39,287 nt of DNA from Blautia sp. MSJ-9 (GCF_018919065.1 NZ_JAHLQG010000002.1:1-39287), one strand, 5' to 3'. Shown: positions 7,053 to 16,505, numbered from the stretch's first letter. Notes: generated by a model from the sequence alone, not told the origin. Numbers and translations are program-made.

Positions 7053-9848
7053 TCATTCATTTACATATTCTTTTAAAGCCCTTCCAATATCTTTCAAATG
7101 AATTGGCTTTGAAAGATAGCCATCCATTCCAGCTTCCTCACAGATATTTCTGTCTCTTGCCAGGGTATTCGCCGTCATGGCAATAATGCAAATATCATGA
7201 TCGTGCCGTTTCGATGCTCTGATCTGTTTCGTTGCTTCTACACCGTCCATAACCGGCATCTGCATATCCATAAAAATAGCAAAATACTCATTTTGCGCTG
7301 AGTTCTCATATTTCTGAACTGCCTGTTCACCATCTTCTGCAAGTTCAGCTGTAAGTCCGATACTTTGCAATAATTCTACTGCAATTTCCGCATTCAGTGC
7401 ATTATCTTCTGCAAGCAGGACTTTCTTTCCTTTAAATTCAGATGGCAGGAAATTCTGTTCCTCATTTGCATTGATGACCAGTTCACGTTCCTTTATAGAC
7501 GGTTCTCCAAATGGAATCTCTACAATAAATGTAGAGCCTTTTCCCAGTTGGCTCTCCACCTGTAATGTTCCATGCATCAGTTCTGTGAACCCTTTTACCA
7601 CAGACATTCCAAGACCAGTTCCCTCTGTAGCAGAAATCTGTTTGTCATCTGCACGGCTGTATTCTTCGCAAATATGTTTGAGATAATCCTGGCTCATGCC
7701 GATTCCATTGTCCTCACAGGTAAAGCGATAACGATTTCCCAGCACTTCTTCTAACGTAACCTTTATTCTTCCACCAGATTCTGTATATTTAATAGCATTT
7801 GAAACAATATTTACCATAATCTGACTGAAGCGACTGGAATCTCCTACTACTACATGTTCCCTGAAATTGGAGGAGAAAGTCAGATTCTGTTTCTTCCTCT
7901 CTGCCAGAGGCAGCAATATTTTCATACTGTCTCTCATACACTCATCCGGATTGAACGGTTTATAGACCAATTCAACATGTCCATGCGACAGCTGGTTCAC
8001 ATCCAGAATCGAATTGATCATGGTCAGAAGATAATTTCCCTCTGACGTGATATTTTCCAGTGCATTATCCAGTTTCTCCGGCTCATTCTGATACTTTTTT
8101 GCAATCTGAGTCATTCCGAGAACTACATTTAAAGGTGTTCGTATGTCATGGCTCATCTTTGAAAAGAAATTTATTTTTGCATCATTGGCTCTTTTTGCAT
8201 CCATAAGAGCTTCCGATAACTGCTCCGATATCCGCAGCTGTTTGTTTTTTGCCTTTGTCGATTCTATATATAATCCGACAATCATCAGAACAAAAAACAA
8301 CAATCCAGCCAAAACAACCAGATACATTGGATGGTCAAACAAATACGCTCCCAGATTCGGTATGTCGGTCTTATCCAGATACTCCTGAACAAGTTCATCG
8401 CTCTTATTCACTGAAACCTGCTTCAGTGTCTTTTTCCACAGACTGACAAAATTATGGTCAGCCTTATGATTGATTCCCATCTTGACTTCCAGTGTCATTC
8501 CTGGAACAATCTCTACACTGAGCCTGTTCTGAACATCATCCCTAGCAACTTTCTGAGCGGTATAGCTCATCATCAGCGCACCATCTATTTCACCGGAAAT
8601 AATCTTTTGAACACATTGCCCCGTGTTTTCCAATAGAATGAGTTCTGCATTCGGCCAGGACGAATCAATGATTTCTTTCATTGCAAGATTCTCTTCCGTC
8701 ACACCAATCCTGCGCATTTTTCCAGAAGAGCCTCTTCGTTTCAGTACAGATGCCGTTGTTGTCAAATAGGAATCCGTTAGTTTATATTTATAATCCCCCT
8801 CATCCGAATAATAACTGTCCATGTCTATACAGACATCCACATTTCCTGTTTCCAGCAGTTCTTTGTATTCCTGCCTTGAAGACACCGGAATTATTTCATA
8901 ATCCAGCCCCAGTGCTTTTACTGTTTCTGCAAAAAGATCGGCAGTTATTCCATATCCATGATCATCCTCATACCAGGAATATGGATTATTATCTGGATTC
9001 ATGACCGCACGGATCGTTGTATGTTCTGCCTGCATCTTTTTCAGTAAAGCTTTCTCATCGTCAGTAAGTTCCGTATTGGAATCCTGTGAACCATAGTATT
9101 CATTGTACAGATTGACCCGCCAGTTAGGAGATTCTATATTCATTTCATCAATCGCTTTATCCAGTCTGTCAAGCAGTTTCTGGTCTTCTTTTCTTGCCAT
9201 GAAATAATAAGGTGTTTCTCCAAAATCCTCTATGGTTGTCTCATCTTCCGGTGTGCGGATATAACTGTTTACAAGTGCATCCACCTCACCGTTGATCAAT
9301 GCATTAGAAAGATCCGTTGGTGTATCATAATAAACAATAGAACAATCGAAACCTTTTTCTTTTGTGAACTGAATAAATCTGTCATTATAGGTATGCCTTT
9401 TCAGCAAACCAATCTTCAGTCCATTATAAGTAGAATAATCACCTGCGATCACTATTTGATTGCCTCTTTTCACATTCATACAGGTTGTTGATGTGATCGC
9501 CGGATGTTTTGAAAATGCAAATTCCTCTTCTCTTTCCGGTGTGATCTTTGCTGCCGTATAAATATCAACTTCTCCATTCTGCAGCATTTCCTCGCATTCT
9601 TTTGCACTCTTCTCATAGCCTACATAGGAAAAAGTACATTGCAGATACTCTGAAAGATCCTGCATCATATCATAGCCATATCCATATTTTTTTCCATTGC
9701 TGTCCTGCATATGGTAACAGTCATATGCATAAAACGCCACCTTATAATCCGGGGTATCCACCTGGGGTACATAATCTGCGTACACCGGACAGCAACATAG
9801 CACCAGGAGCAGCATTCCGCATAATAGTGCTGTTATTTTTTTCTTCAC
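7053..9848 (-). CDS. Hybrid sensor histidine kinase with two SBP_bac_3-type domains
   Basis: A 931-residue paralogue of the kinase at 3981. It has a signal peptide ending near PVYA (about residue 24), two tandem solute-binding domains (about 30-260 and 275-500), one membrane span (about 510-535), HisKA with KMSHDIRTPLN (His567), HATPase_c with DNGIGM and GTGLGM, and a receiver with Asp861 in MDMQMPVMDG. The start is a GTG (9846-9848) with AAGGG about 11 bases upstream; the next ATG would cut into the signal peptide. It begins 28 bases after the diguanylate cyclase stop, so the two form an operon. The likely role is to sense an extracytoplasmic small molecule. No HPt or output domain is present. 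Confidence 0.92.
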   Translation of the reverse strand: MKKKITALLCGMLLLVLCCCPVYADYVPQVDTPDYKVAFYAYDCYHMQDSNGKKYGYGYDMMQDLSEYLQCTFSYVGYEKSAKECEEMLQNGEVDIYTAAKITPEREEEFAFSKHPAITSTTCMNVKRGNQIVIAGDYSTYNGLKIGLLKRHTYNDRFIQFTKEKGFDCSIVYYDTPTDLSNALINGEVDALVNSYIRTPEDETTIEDFGETPYYFMARKEDQKLLDRLDKAIDEMNIESPNWRVNLYNEYYGSQDSNTELTDDEKALLKKMQAEHTTIRAVMNPDNNPYSWYEDDHGYGITADLFAETVKALGLDYEIIPVSSRQEYKELLETGNVDVCIDMDSYYSDEGDYKYKLTDSYLTTTASVLKRRGSSGKMRRIGVTEENLAMKEIIDSSWPNAELILLENTGQCVQKIISGEIDGALMMSYTAQKVARDDVQNRLSVEIVPGMTLEVKMGINHKADHNFVSLWKKTLKQVSVNKSDELVQEYLDKTDIPNLGAYLFDHPMYLVVLAGLLFFVLMIVGLYIESTKAKNKQLRISEQLSEALMDAKRANDAKINFFSKMSHDIRTPLNVVLGMTQIAKKYQNEPEKLDNALENITSEGNYLLTMINSILDVNQLSHGHVELVYKPFNPDECMRDSMKILLPLAERKKQNLTFSSNFREHVVVGDSSRFSQIMVNIVSNAIKYTESGGRIKVTLEEVLGNRYRFTCEDNGIGMSQDYLKHICEEYSRADDKQISATEGTGLGMSVVKGFTELMHGTLQVESQLGKGSTFIVEIPFGEPSIKERELVINANEEQNFLPSEFKGKKVLLAEDNALNAEIAVELLQSIGLTAELAEDGEQAVQKYENSAQNEYFAIFMDMQMPVMDGVEATKQIRASKRHDHDICIIAMTANTLARDRNICEEAGMDGYLSKPIHLKDIGRALKEYVNE

Positions 9849-9876
9849 TTTTTGTTTTCCCTTCTATCTTTCCTGG

Positions 9877-11547
9877 TTATCGTTTTATCGTTCTTTTTTT
9901 GGAGTACATCAGATTGTCTGCTATGTGATAGATATCTTCTATATCTCTTGATACCCCTTCTGCAATGCCAAATGAGATACCATATCCTTCTATGTTAGCC
10001 TGCAGTGTAGCAGTTTTTTCTTCCATATGTCTGACTCCGGTTTCAAAAACTGTGCGCTCTACATTTTCTGCCAGCACACAAAATTCATCTCCTCCGAGCC
10101 GGAAGCATTTTCCCAGATTCTGGAATGAATCCTGCAATATTTCTGCAGTCTTACAGATAATCTGATCTCCATAAGAATGACCATAGCTGTCATTTGCCTT
10201 TTTTAACCCATTCATATCCGCAATCAAAATAATAATACGTACATTTTCCAGGCTCTCCAGACGACTTTTTTCCTGATCATATGCAAAACGGTTTCCCAGT
10301 TGTGTCATTCCATCTGTATAAGCCATCTTTACCAAAACAGCTCTTTCGATATCTGACCTTTGCATTGCCCTTACTTCACGGATCAGACTTATTCCAGAAT
10401 TTATTACAAATAAACAGATGCCGATAATTAAAATCCTTCCGCTGTTTTTCTTATCGATCAAAAGAAAATATCCAAATTCCAAAACTGTACTTAATACCAG
10501 GATGAATATTCCACTATATAATTTTCTTTCCTCTTTTTCAGCATTTCTTACAGACAGCAATAACACTAATAAGCCAACAACTGTCAGTCCAAGATATATT
10601 CTGTTCAACCCCTGGGATTCAAATTCCGAACAGATTCCTGTCATAGACCAGAACAGCTGGAAAATATTCAAAAATATTCCGCCAAGATACAACAACTGCA
10701 GATATATTTTTTTCTTAAATTCCTCATAGCTAAGTAAAAAGCGTACTAATAAAACTGGCATCATGCCATATGTAAAATAGCTCAGATAAATAACAACTGG
10801 AATATTACGTACAAACATTTCCAGAATATGCGTTTCAATCAGCATCCATAATCCGGTATCTATGGAAAACAATGCCAGAAAAAAGAACTGACTGCTTCTT
10901 TTTTTACGAAGCAGCGGCAGACCATAGAGCATCATCACACATCCCAACACGATCAAAAACACTGTCAGCACCAGATACACAGATACATTTTTCAGGATCA
11001 TGAGCATAAGAGCCGGTTGTGTTCCCCAAAAAATATTCGGAACATAACCGGATACAACCTGCATCTCATACTCTGGCTTTAATTCAATCGTTAATGTTTT
11101 TCCATCATAATCATCACCAAGCTTCACGCTTCTCCAAAACGATCCATATCCCAGCAGAAAAGGATAATCAAATGGATCTCCACTGTCATAGACCAGTTCA
11201 TCATCCAGATAGACCTTTGCACCGCTCTGCCTGCTGCGGAACAAAATGCTGTCTCCTTCTCCCAGTTCACTCTTATGCAGAACTGTTTTTACAGAAATTG
11301 TATCCAGATCAGGATTTTCAATCATACAGGAAAGTGCTGTATCGATTTTTTTATTTCCCCAGCTTACCTCAAATATATTTTCCATTTTCTGACACTTTTC
11401 AATAGAAAAACCATTATAATTCACTGGTCCATATAAACACATTACAATAATTCCGATTATTACAATCACTCCAAGGATTTTCAGGAACCAGTCCAGATAT
11501 TTATTTCTGTCTTTTCTCATAAATTGTGCCAAAGTTTCTTCTTTCAT
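9877..11547 (-). CDS. Membrane diguanylate cyclase (GGDEF)
   Basis: A 556-residue protein. One membrane span (about 22-42) precedes an extracytoplasmic domain (about 45-170), then about seven hydrophobic spans (about 175-385) in a 7TMR-DISM-like layout, then a C-terminal GGDEF domain. Intact signatures are DGMTQLGNR, DMNGLKKANDSYGH and RLGGDEF (GGDEF at 485-489), so cyclase activity (2 GTP to c-di-GMP) is expected. The position of the usual RxxD inhibitory site reads QNLG, so product inhibition through the I-site looks absent. GGAGG lies 6 bases before the ATG. Its promoter contains a run of ten G, described separately. It heads an operon with the kinase at 7053. Confidence 0.93.
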   Translation of the reverse strand: MKEETLAQFMRKDRNKYLDWFLKILGVIVIIGIIVMCLYGPVNYNGFSIEKCQKMENIFEVSWGNKKIDTALSCMIENPDLDTISVKTVLHKSELGEGDSILFRSRQSGAKVYLDDELVYDSGDPFDYPFLLGYGSFWRSVKLGDDYDGKTLTIELKPEYEMQVVSGYVPNIFWGTQPALMLMILKNVSVYLVLTVFLIVLGCVMMLYGLPLLRKKRSSQFFFLALFSIDTGLWMLIETHILEMFVRNIPVVIYLSYFTYGMMPVLLVRFLLSYEEFKKKIYLQLLYLGGIFLNIFQLFWSMTGICSEFESQGLNRIYLGLTVVGLLVLLLSVRNAEKEERKLYSGIFILVLSTVLEFGYFLLIDKKNSGRILIIGICLFVINSGISLIREVRAMQRSDIERAVLVKMAYTDGMTQLGNRFAYDQEKSRLESLENVRIIILIADMNGLKKANDSYGHSYGDQIICKTAEILQDSFQNLGKCFRLGGDEFCVLAENVERTVFETGVRHMEEKTATLQANIEGYGISFGIAEGVSRDIEDIYHIADNLMYSKKRTIKR

Positions 11548-11631
11548 ATTCGGCCTCCGGCTTTAAATTGTACACTTTTAAGCAATAATTATATGTAAGT
11601 GTATTTTCAGATATTATACTAATCCTAGTAT

Positions 11632-11662
11632 ATTATAGCCCCCCCCCCGCAAATTGTGTCAA
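11632..11662 (-). promoter_or_regulatory. Promoter with a G10 tract in the spacer (phase-variable candidate)
   Basis: Reading leftward: perfect -35 TTGACA (11657-11662), a 19-bp spacer that includes ten consecutive G (C on the top strand, 11639-11648), and perfect -10 TATAAT (11632-11637). A spacer of 17 bp is optimal, so eight G would give the strongest promoter and ten G a weaker one. Homopolymeric tracts placed this way are known phase-variation switches through slipped-strand mispairing. It drives the cyclase-kinase operon. Confidence 0.8.
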
Positions 11663-11703
11663 TTTATTATAGTAATCCCCGTAAATAATTCATCTTATAT
11701 TGC

Positions 11704-11740
11704 AAAAACTCTTCACCGAATTGATCAGTGAAGAGTTTTT
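11704..11740 (-). terminator. Intrinsic terminator of the lipoprotein-kinase operon
   Basis: A 13-bp perfect stem, AAAAACTCTTCAC with GTGAAGAGTTTTT, and an 11-base loop, two bases past the kinase stop. The T run on the lower strand is part of the stem. It separates this operon from the G10 promoter of the cyclase. Confidence 0.88.
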
Positions 11741-11742
11741 CT

Positions 11743-14379
11743 TCATTTACTCCGTCTGGCTATCTGCCCCCCGCTTGCAAATCCACGGAGGGTTTTCTCC
11801 AGCACCGCAATATCCAGCGGCTTCGCAATATGTGCATCCATACCAGCACCCATACAGTGCTGCACATCTTCTGAAAATGCATTGGCTGTCATGGCAATGA
11901 TCGGGATTGTCTTTCCTATTGGATTGTTTCCGCTTCTGATGGCTCTGGTTGCTTCCAGGCCATTCATCTTCGGCATCTGCACGTCCATAAGGACTGCATC
12001 ATACTCTCCCGGTTTTACATTTTTAAACGCTTCTACGATTGCTTCTCCATCCGGGTAGATTGTACAGGAAGCGCCATACATCTCCAGAATCTCATTCAGG
12101 ATTTCTGCATTCAATTCATTATCCTCTGCACAAAGGAAATGCATACCATTCAAGATAGAAGTATTCTCTGTTTCTGAAACAGAATCCGTGATCGTTCTGA
12201 ACATTGCTGTCTCCAAATTGGACGCAAAGAACGGACGGGCAATAATTCCATCCACACCACTTTTCAGGATGCTTTCTTCTGCTTCATCCTGCATATAGTC
12301 CACACAAAAGATCAATACTGCATTCCCGGACATGCTTTTCAATAATCCAACGGTTTCTGACAAAGTCATATTTTTAATGCAGCCCGACAGCAGAATCACA
12401 TCTGCCTCTTCCTGAGTCAGCCATCCAGTTGCCTCTTCCTCCGTAGATACACAGGAAAACTCTACCGGTGCCTCACTGAAAGAAGCCTTCATGTTTTTCT
12501 TTAACCTGTCTTCACTGGAAATCAGCAAAATTCGTTTTGCACCAAGCGGATAAGTTCTTTCCTTGTTGATTGGAAGAGTTAAGATGACTTCAAAACGGCT
12601 TCCACGTCCGATTTCACTGTCCACATGGATTTCTCCACCCATAAGATCCACAATATTCTTTGTGATTGCCATTCCAAGTCCGGTTCCCTGTACTTTGTTG
12701 GTCACAGAATTTTCTGCTCTTGTAAATGGCTCAAATATATGTCCCACAAACTCCGGTGCCATTCCATATCCGTTATCAGTTACCGTAATGATAAACTTTG
12801 CATGATCCTTTTTATTGCAACGCACCTCAGTGAGATCAAACGTAATATCGCCGCCATTTGGTGTATATTTTACCGCATTGGATAACAGGTTCAGTGCAAT
12901 CTGCCGCAATCGGACACCATCACAAATCAGATATTCATGTACCACCTCATTCACGCGAATGTGGAAGTTCTGATGATGCTCATTTGTCTGGGCACGAATC
13001 ATGCTGTCAATCTGACCTACCTGTTCTGCAAGACTGACATTCTCCACATTCAGCTTCACCTCTTTTGATTCAATACGGCTCATATCCAAAATATCATTAA
13101 TCAGGCCCAGCAAATGTCTGCTGGAAAGCTGCACTTTATCAATATAAGTGTGCATTTTATCTGAAATTCCAGTTTCATGTTCCATCAGTCCGGTGATTCC
13201 TACGATTGCATTCATTGGAGTACGGATATCGTGAGACATATTTGAAAGGAAATCTGTCTTTGCCCTGCTTGCAGCTTCTGCCGCCTGCGTTGCACGCTCT
13301 GCTTTCTCAGCAGCAAGCTTCAAATCTTCGTTTATTTTCTCAAGGACTTCATTATTTTTCTTTTCGACCGCCAGTGCAAGTTTCTGCTGTTTTTTCATCA
13401 AAAGGAAAATCGTGATCACACTGACCAGCACAAGTACAACTGCAAAAATCATGACAAGCCGGACTGTCACATTGATCAGTTTCACTGTATTCATAGCTAC
13501 ATATTGTGACGGCACAAGAAAAATCAGGACCCATTCGGCATTATCCATCTTATACAGGGAATAATAAATTTCCTCATCATGCAGCAATGCATTGGAATAA
13601 GCAAGACCATTTTTATCCAGCTCAGCTCTTGTATCTTCAAAAGAACTTCCATGAAGATATTTTAAACTATCCAGAGAACTATATACATTGAACCCTTTCA
13701 GCAGATCCCCACTACTACTACTAAACAGCTTTAATCCATCTGAATCTGCGACATACACACTGTTGTTTCCATCATAGGCCTTGCAGTTAAAATACGGATT
13801 TAACTGTTCCATATCCTGTGATATGCCAAAGTACTGTATCTGGATATTTTCATCTTCAAATATCACTGGGTCAGAAAGTTTCTGAAGAAAAACCATTTTG
13901 GATTCATCATACGTCAATGAATTAGAAACGAAACTAACCCGTTCCGGTAAAGACGCAAGGTACTCCCTTTCTGGAAGCATCCCCTGTGTTCCGGATTCTG
14001 TATAATATTTTCCATTCTGGTCCACTGCAATAAAATCTATCTGTCTGCTGTCAAAATCCTCCAGATATGCCTGCTTTTCCATAAACTTCAGGAAGTCATC
14101 CTGATTCTCCGGATTCTGATCAAGCAGCTTCCTGCAGCTGTCGGCTGTTCTTCCCCACTGATTCTCCACTACGTCTTCCAGTCCGGAATAGAGCTGTGTG
14201 GTAACTTCCTTCATCTGATTGAGACGCTCTGCATAAAGTGTTTCGTCTATGTAATAATCGTAAAATTTCAGGAATCCGACAACACCTACAAGTGCAATGA
14301 CAAGCACAACCACAATACTGATCAGAGATTGGCTATATTCTTTTTTTCTGCTCTTTCTTCCACTTACTTTTTTTCCCAT
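11743..14379 (-). CDS. Hybrid sensor histidine kinase with Cache-like sensor and two receiver-type domains
   Basis: An 878-residue protein. There is a membrane span near 20-38, an extracytoplasmic Cache-like sensor (about 40-295), a second span (about 300-330), a coiled linker, HisKA with NMSHDIRTPMN (His383) and HATPase_c with DNGYGM and GTGLGM. A degenerate receiver (about 620-730) has no obvious phospho-acceptor, and a true receiver has Asp799 in MDVQMPKMNG. The start lies 2 bases after the stop of the lipoprotein gene, with GGGAG 5 bases upstream, so the pair is tightly co-translated. The lipoprotein probably delivers or reports the ligand to this kinase. There is no HPt or DNA-binding domain. 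Confidence 0.92.
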   Translation of the reverse strand: MGKKVSGRKSRKKEYSQSLISIVVVLVIALVGVVGFLKFYDYYIDETLYAERLNQMKEVTTQLYSGLEDVVENQWGRTADSCRKLLDQNPENQDDFLKFMEKQAYLEDFDSRQIDFIAVDQNGKYYTESGTQGMLPEREYLASLPERVSFVSNSLTYDESKMVFLQKLSDPVIFEDENIQIQYFGISQDMEQLNPYFNCKAYDGNNSVYVADSDGLKLFSSSSGDLLKGFNVYSSLDSLKYLHGSSFEDTRAELDKNGLAYSNALLHDEEIYYSLYKMDNAEWVLIFLVPSQYVAMNTVKLINVTVRLVMIFAVVLVLVSVITIFLLMKKQQKLALAVEKKNNEVLEKINEDLKLAAEKAERATQAAEAASRAKTDFLSNMSHDIRTPMNAIVGITGLMEHETGISDKMHTYIDKVQLSSRHLLGLINDILDMSRIESKEVKLNVENVSLAEQVGQIDSMIRAQTNEHHQNFHIRVNEVVHEYLICDGVRLRQIALNLLSNAVKYTPNGGDITFDLTEVRCNKKDHAKFIITVTDNGYGMAPEFVGHIFEPFTRAENSVTNKVQGTGLGMAITKNIVDLMGGEIHVDSEIGRGSRFEVILTLPINKERTYPLGAKRILLISSEDRLKKNMKASFSEAPVEFSCVSTEEEATGWLTQEEADVILLSGCIKNMTLSETVGLLKSMSGNAVLIFCVDYMQDEAEESILKSGVDGIIARPFFASNLETAMFRTITDSVSETENTSILNGMHFLCAEDNELNAEILNEILEMYGASCTIYPDGEAIVEAFKNVKPGEYDAVLMDVQMPKMNGLEATRAIRSGNNPIGKTIPIIAMTANAFSEDVQHCMGAGMDAHIAKPLDIAVLEKTLRGFASGGQIARRSK

Positions 14380-14381
14380 TG

Positions 14382-16193
14382 TTACTCCCAGACAATGTCT
14401 TTTGCAGACAATGTTTCAAACTGGCTGAGATACTCTTTCGCCGCATCCAGTCCTAATACACCACTGTCCTGAATATTACCTTCCTCCTGCACTTCATCGG
14501 TTGCACCACAGATGACTATGGTATAGGTAGTATCATCTTTAAATTCCATTCCGTCTTTTGCGGCAAGTACGTACGGGAATGCCACACTGTTTCCACTGCG
14601 TTCATATCCAGTCTGCATCAGCTCCTTGATCCGTTTTCCGGTAAGTGTAACCGTCTGGATATTTTTGCTCCATCCGGTCGGCAGGATGGAAACAATTTCC
14701 TGGTCAGAAACTCCCATAGGGAATAATGCCCCGCTCACACCCTCCTGGTTCATTTCAAAAGCATCTTTATCATACAGCCATGGATTCGTAGAAATCAGAG
14801 CTGCATCTGCATTCACAGCTTTTGCAAAGCAGATACCTACCAGTTTTGCACAGGTATCCATATCCAGGGTTTCTGTTACCGTTGTATAATTATCAACTTC
14901 GTTTTCTGTAATCAGGCTCTGATTATCATCAAATGCCTTAATAATATCATCCACACTTGCATTTCCCTTAATATACTCGATCATCGTCTCTCCCACCGGA
15001 ACAACAATGTTCTCCCAGCCAGAATAAACAAAGGAAGCTGTATGGCCGGAATTTAATTCATCTAATATGTCCGAATAGTAACTATCTTTCTCAATTTTTG
15101 CGTCTTTCAGTGGAATAATCCGTGAATTATTCTGTGATGGGTCCATGGATTCCATTCCCTCAACTGTGGAAAGGACTTCCATCACATGCATGGCATCTTC
15201 CAGCTTCTGTTCATTTCCCTTTTCACCAAGTTCCTTATTCAGTCCAACATAGCGGCTTACATTCAGGATAAATACATTCTGGTCTCCATCTTCGGAAAGA
15301 TACGGCATCAGACGGTATTCATCCGTTGCATCATTCTCTGCTGTAAGGTCATTACTGTTTCCCATCAAAAATAAGGTATTTCCCTTCAACACCTCAGCCT
15401 TGGTATCCGAATCACTGTCCGGCGTGCCATTGGCATTCAGCATTCCCAGATCCCGCCACTTTTCTATACTCTGTACTGCTTTCACCATCTCCGGTGTATC
15501 TGAAACATTGGCATCACCATTCAGAAAATCCTCCTGCCATGTCAGTCCGTCAATCGTACTTAAGAAACCGGTATCTGCAATGTTGCAGAGGAACTGAAAA
15601 CCAAATCCCGGATACTGCAGCTGGTCAAGGCACAAGGTATAACCAGCTTCCTCTACCTTTGGCGCCAGTTCTTCCAATTCTTTAAAGCTTGTAGGCAACT
15701 TCCATCCGTTCTTATCTAATAAAGTTTTATTGTAAGTAATTCCAAGTGCATTATATCCCATTGGCAGCATATAAATACCACCGTCCAGTGTCACTTCGCG
15801 CAGACGGGACTGTACATAATCGCCAGTAAAATCATAACCGGAAAGATCCAAGAAATCTGCTTTGTCATCATAACGGCCAGGGAGATAATACGTGGTAAAA
15901 TAAATGTCCGGCATCTCTCCTGTCTTCCGCATATCCAGCATATAAGTAGAAGTATTTTGTCCATTATATGGAATCACTTCCAGATTGATCTCCGGATATT
16001 TTTCTTTTACTATATCCACAAACGTTGACATATTTCTATAAGGAGCATTCATTGTAATGACCGGATGGTCACTGGAATTATCTGCTGATTTGCTGTCTGT
16101 GTTTTTCTCGTCTCCACTGAAACCACAACCGCTAAGCAATAAAGCTGTACAGGTAACAGCCAGTACTGCTGCAAGTATTTTCCCCTTTCGCAT
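14382..16193 (-). CDS. Lipoprotein: extracellular solute-binding domain joined to a 5'-nucleotidase C-terminal-like domain
   Basis: About 603 residues. The signal peptide ends in the lipobox LLLSGC (Cys23). Residues about 45-420 look like a family-1 ABC-type solute-binding protein (MPDIYFTTYY, MGYNALGITYNK, GNTLFLMGN). The C-terminal third has the pattern of the 5'-nucleotidase C-terminal substrate-binding domain: ADAALISTNP, then SILPTGWSKNIQTVTLTGKR and PYVLAAKDG. No ABC permease or ATPase is nearby, so the protein is more likely a ligand-sensing partner of the kinase that follows 2 bases later than a transporter component. I chose the ATG at 16191-16193 because GGAAGG is 8 bases upstream; an ATG three codons earlier has almost no spacing. 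Its upstream DNA is an invertible-promoter candidate. Confidence 0.8.
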   Translation of the reverse strand: MRKGKILAAVLAVTCTALLLSGCGFSGDEKNTDSKSADNSSDHPVITMNAPYRNMSTFVDIVKEKYPEINLEVIPYNGQNTSTYMLDMRKTGEMPDIYFTTYYLPGRYDDKADFLDLSGYDFTGDYVQSRLREVTLDGGIYMLPMGYNALGITYNKTLLDKNGWKLPTSFKELEELAPKVEEAGYTLCLDQLQYPGFGFQFLCNIADTGFLSTIDGLTWQEDFLNGDANVSDTPEMVKAVQSIEKWRDLGMLNANGTPDSDSDTKAEVLKGNTLFLMGNSNDLTAENDATDEYRLMPYLSEDGDQNVFILNVSRYVGLNKELGEKGNEQKLEDAMHVMEVLSTVEGMESMDPSQNNSRIIPLKDAKIEKDSYYSDILDELNSGHTASFVYSGWENIVVPVGETMIEYIKGNASVDDIIKAFDDNQSLITENEVDNYTTVTETLDMDTCAKLVGICFAKAVNADAALISTNPWLYDKDAFEMNQEGVSGALFPMGVSDQEIVSILPTGWSKNIQTVTLTGKRIKELMQTGYERSGNSVAFPYVLAAKDGMEFKDDTTYTIVICGATDEVQEEGNIQDSGVLGLDAAKEYLSQFETLSAKDIVWE

Positions 16194-16257
16194 ATCTCTC
16201 ATTCCTTCCCTTTTTAATAATTTTCGTATGTGTTTATGCTCAAAATGTCTTTTAACA

Positions 16258-16505
16258 ACATAATATTTGTTCTGTTGTACTTGAGGTACTAAAATAAATT
16301 AAATTTTACTGTAACTGAAACATGAGATGTGTGATTATTTCAACTGAAAGGATTTTTACCTAAAATAGGGTAAAAAATCCCTACTATTTTATGTATAATA
16401 AAGAGAAGTCCTTGAAACTCGACTTTTTTCGGCATATAATTTATTTATATGTATGCTTAAACAATGGTCTTAAATTATTAAAGTACAACAGAACAAATAT
16501 TATGT
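16258..16505. mobile_element. Invertible DNA segment (25-bp inverted repeats around 198 bp)
   Basis: The 25 bases at 16258-16282 (ACATAATATTTG...GTACTT) are the perfect reverse complement of 16481-16505. The right repeat overlaps the last codon and stop of the adjacent tyrosine recombinase gene. The enclosed 198 bp contain no gene but do contain a strong rightward promoter (16412-16440) and a hairpin (16350-16380, GGATTTTTACC with GGGTAAAAAATCC, one bulge). This is the layout of an invertible promoter controlled by a neighbouring recombinase. The 16203-16257 leader holds nothing else visible. Confidence 0.85.
16412..16440 (+). promoter_or_regulatory. Promoter inside the invertible segment (points away from the operon here)
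   Basis: TTGAAA (16412-16417), a 17-bp spacer and perfect TATAAT (16435-16440), reading rightward. In this orientation it would transcribe antisense into the recombinase gene. Inversion would place it on the lower strand with the -10 at about 16323-16328, starting transcription roughly 120 bases before the lipoprotein gene. I found no equally good leftward promoter in the segment, so this assembly shows the OFF state for that operon. Confidence 0.8.
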
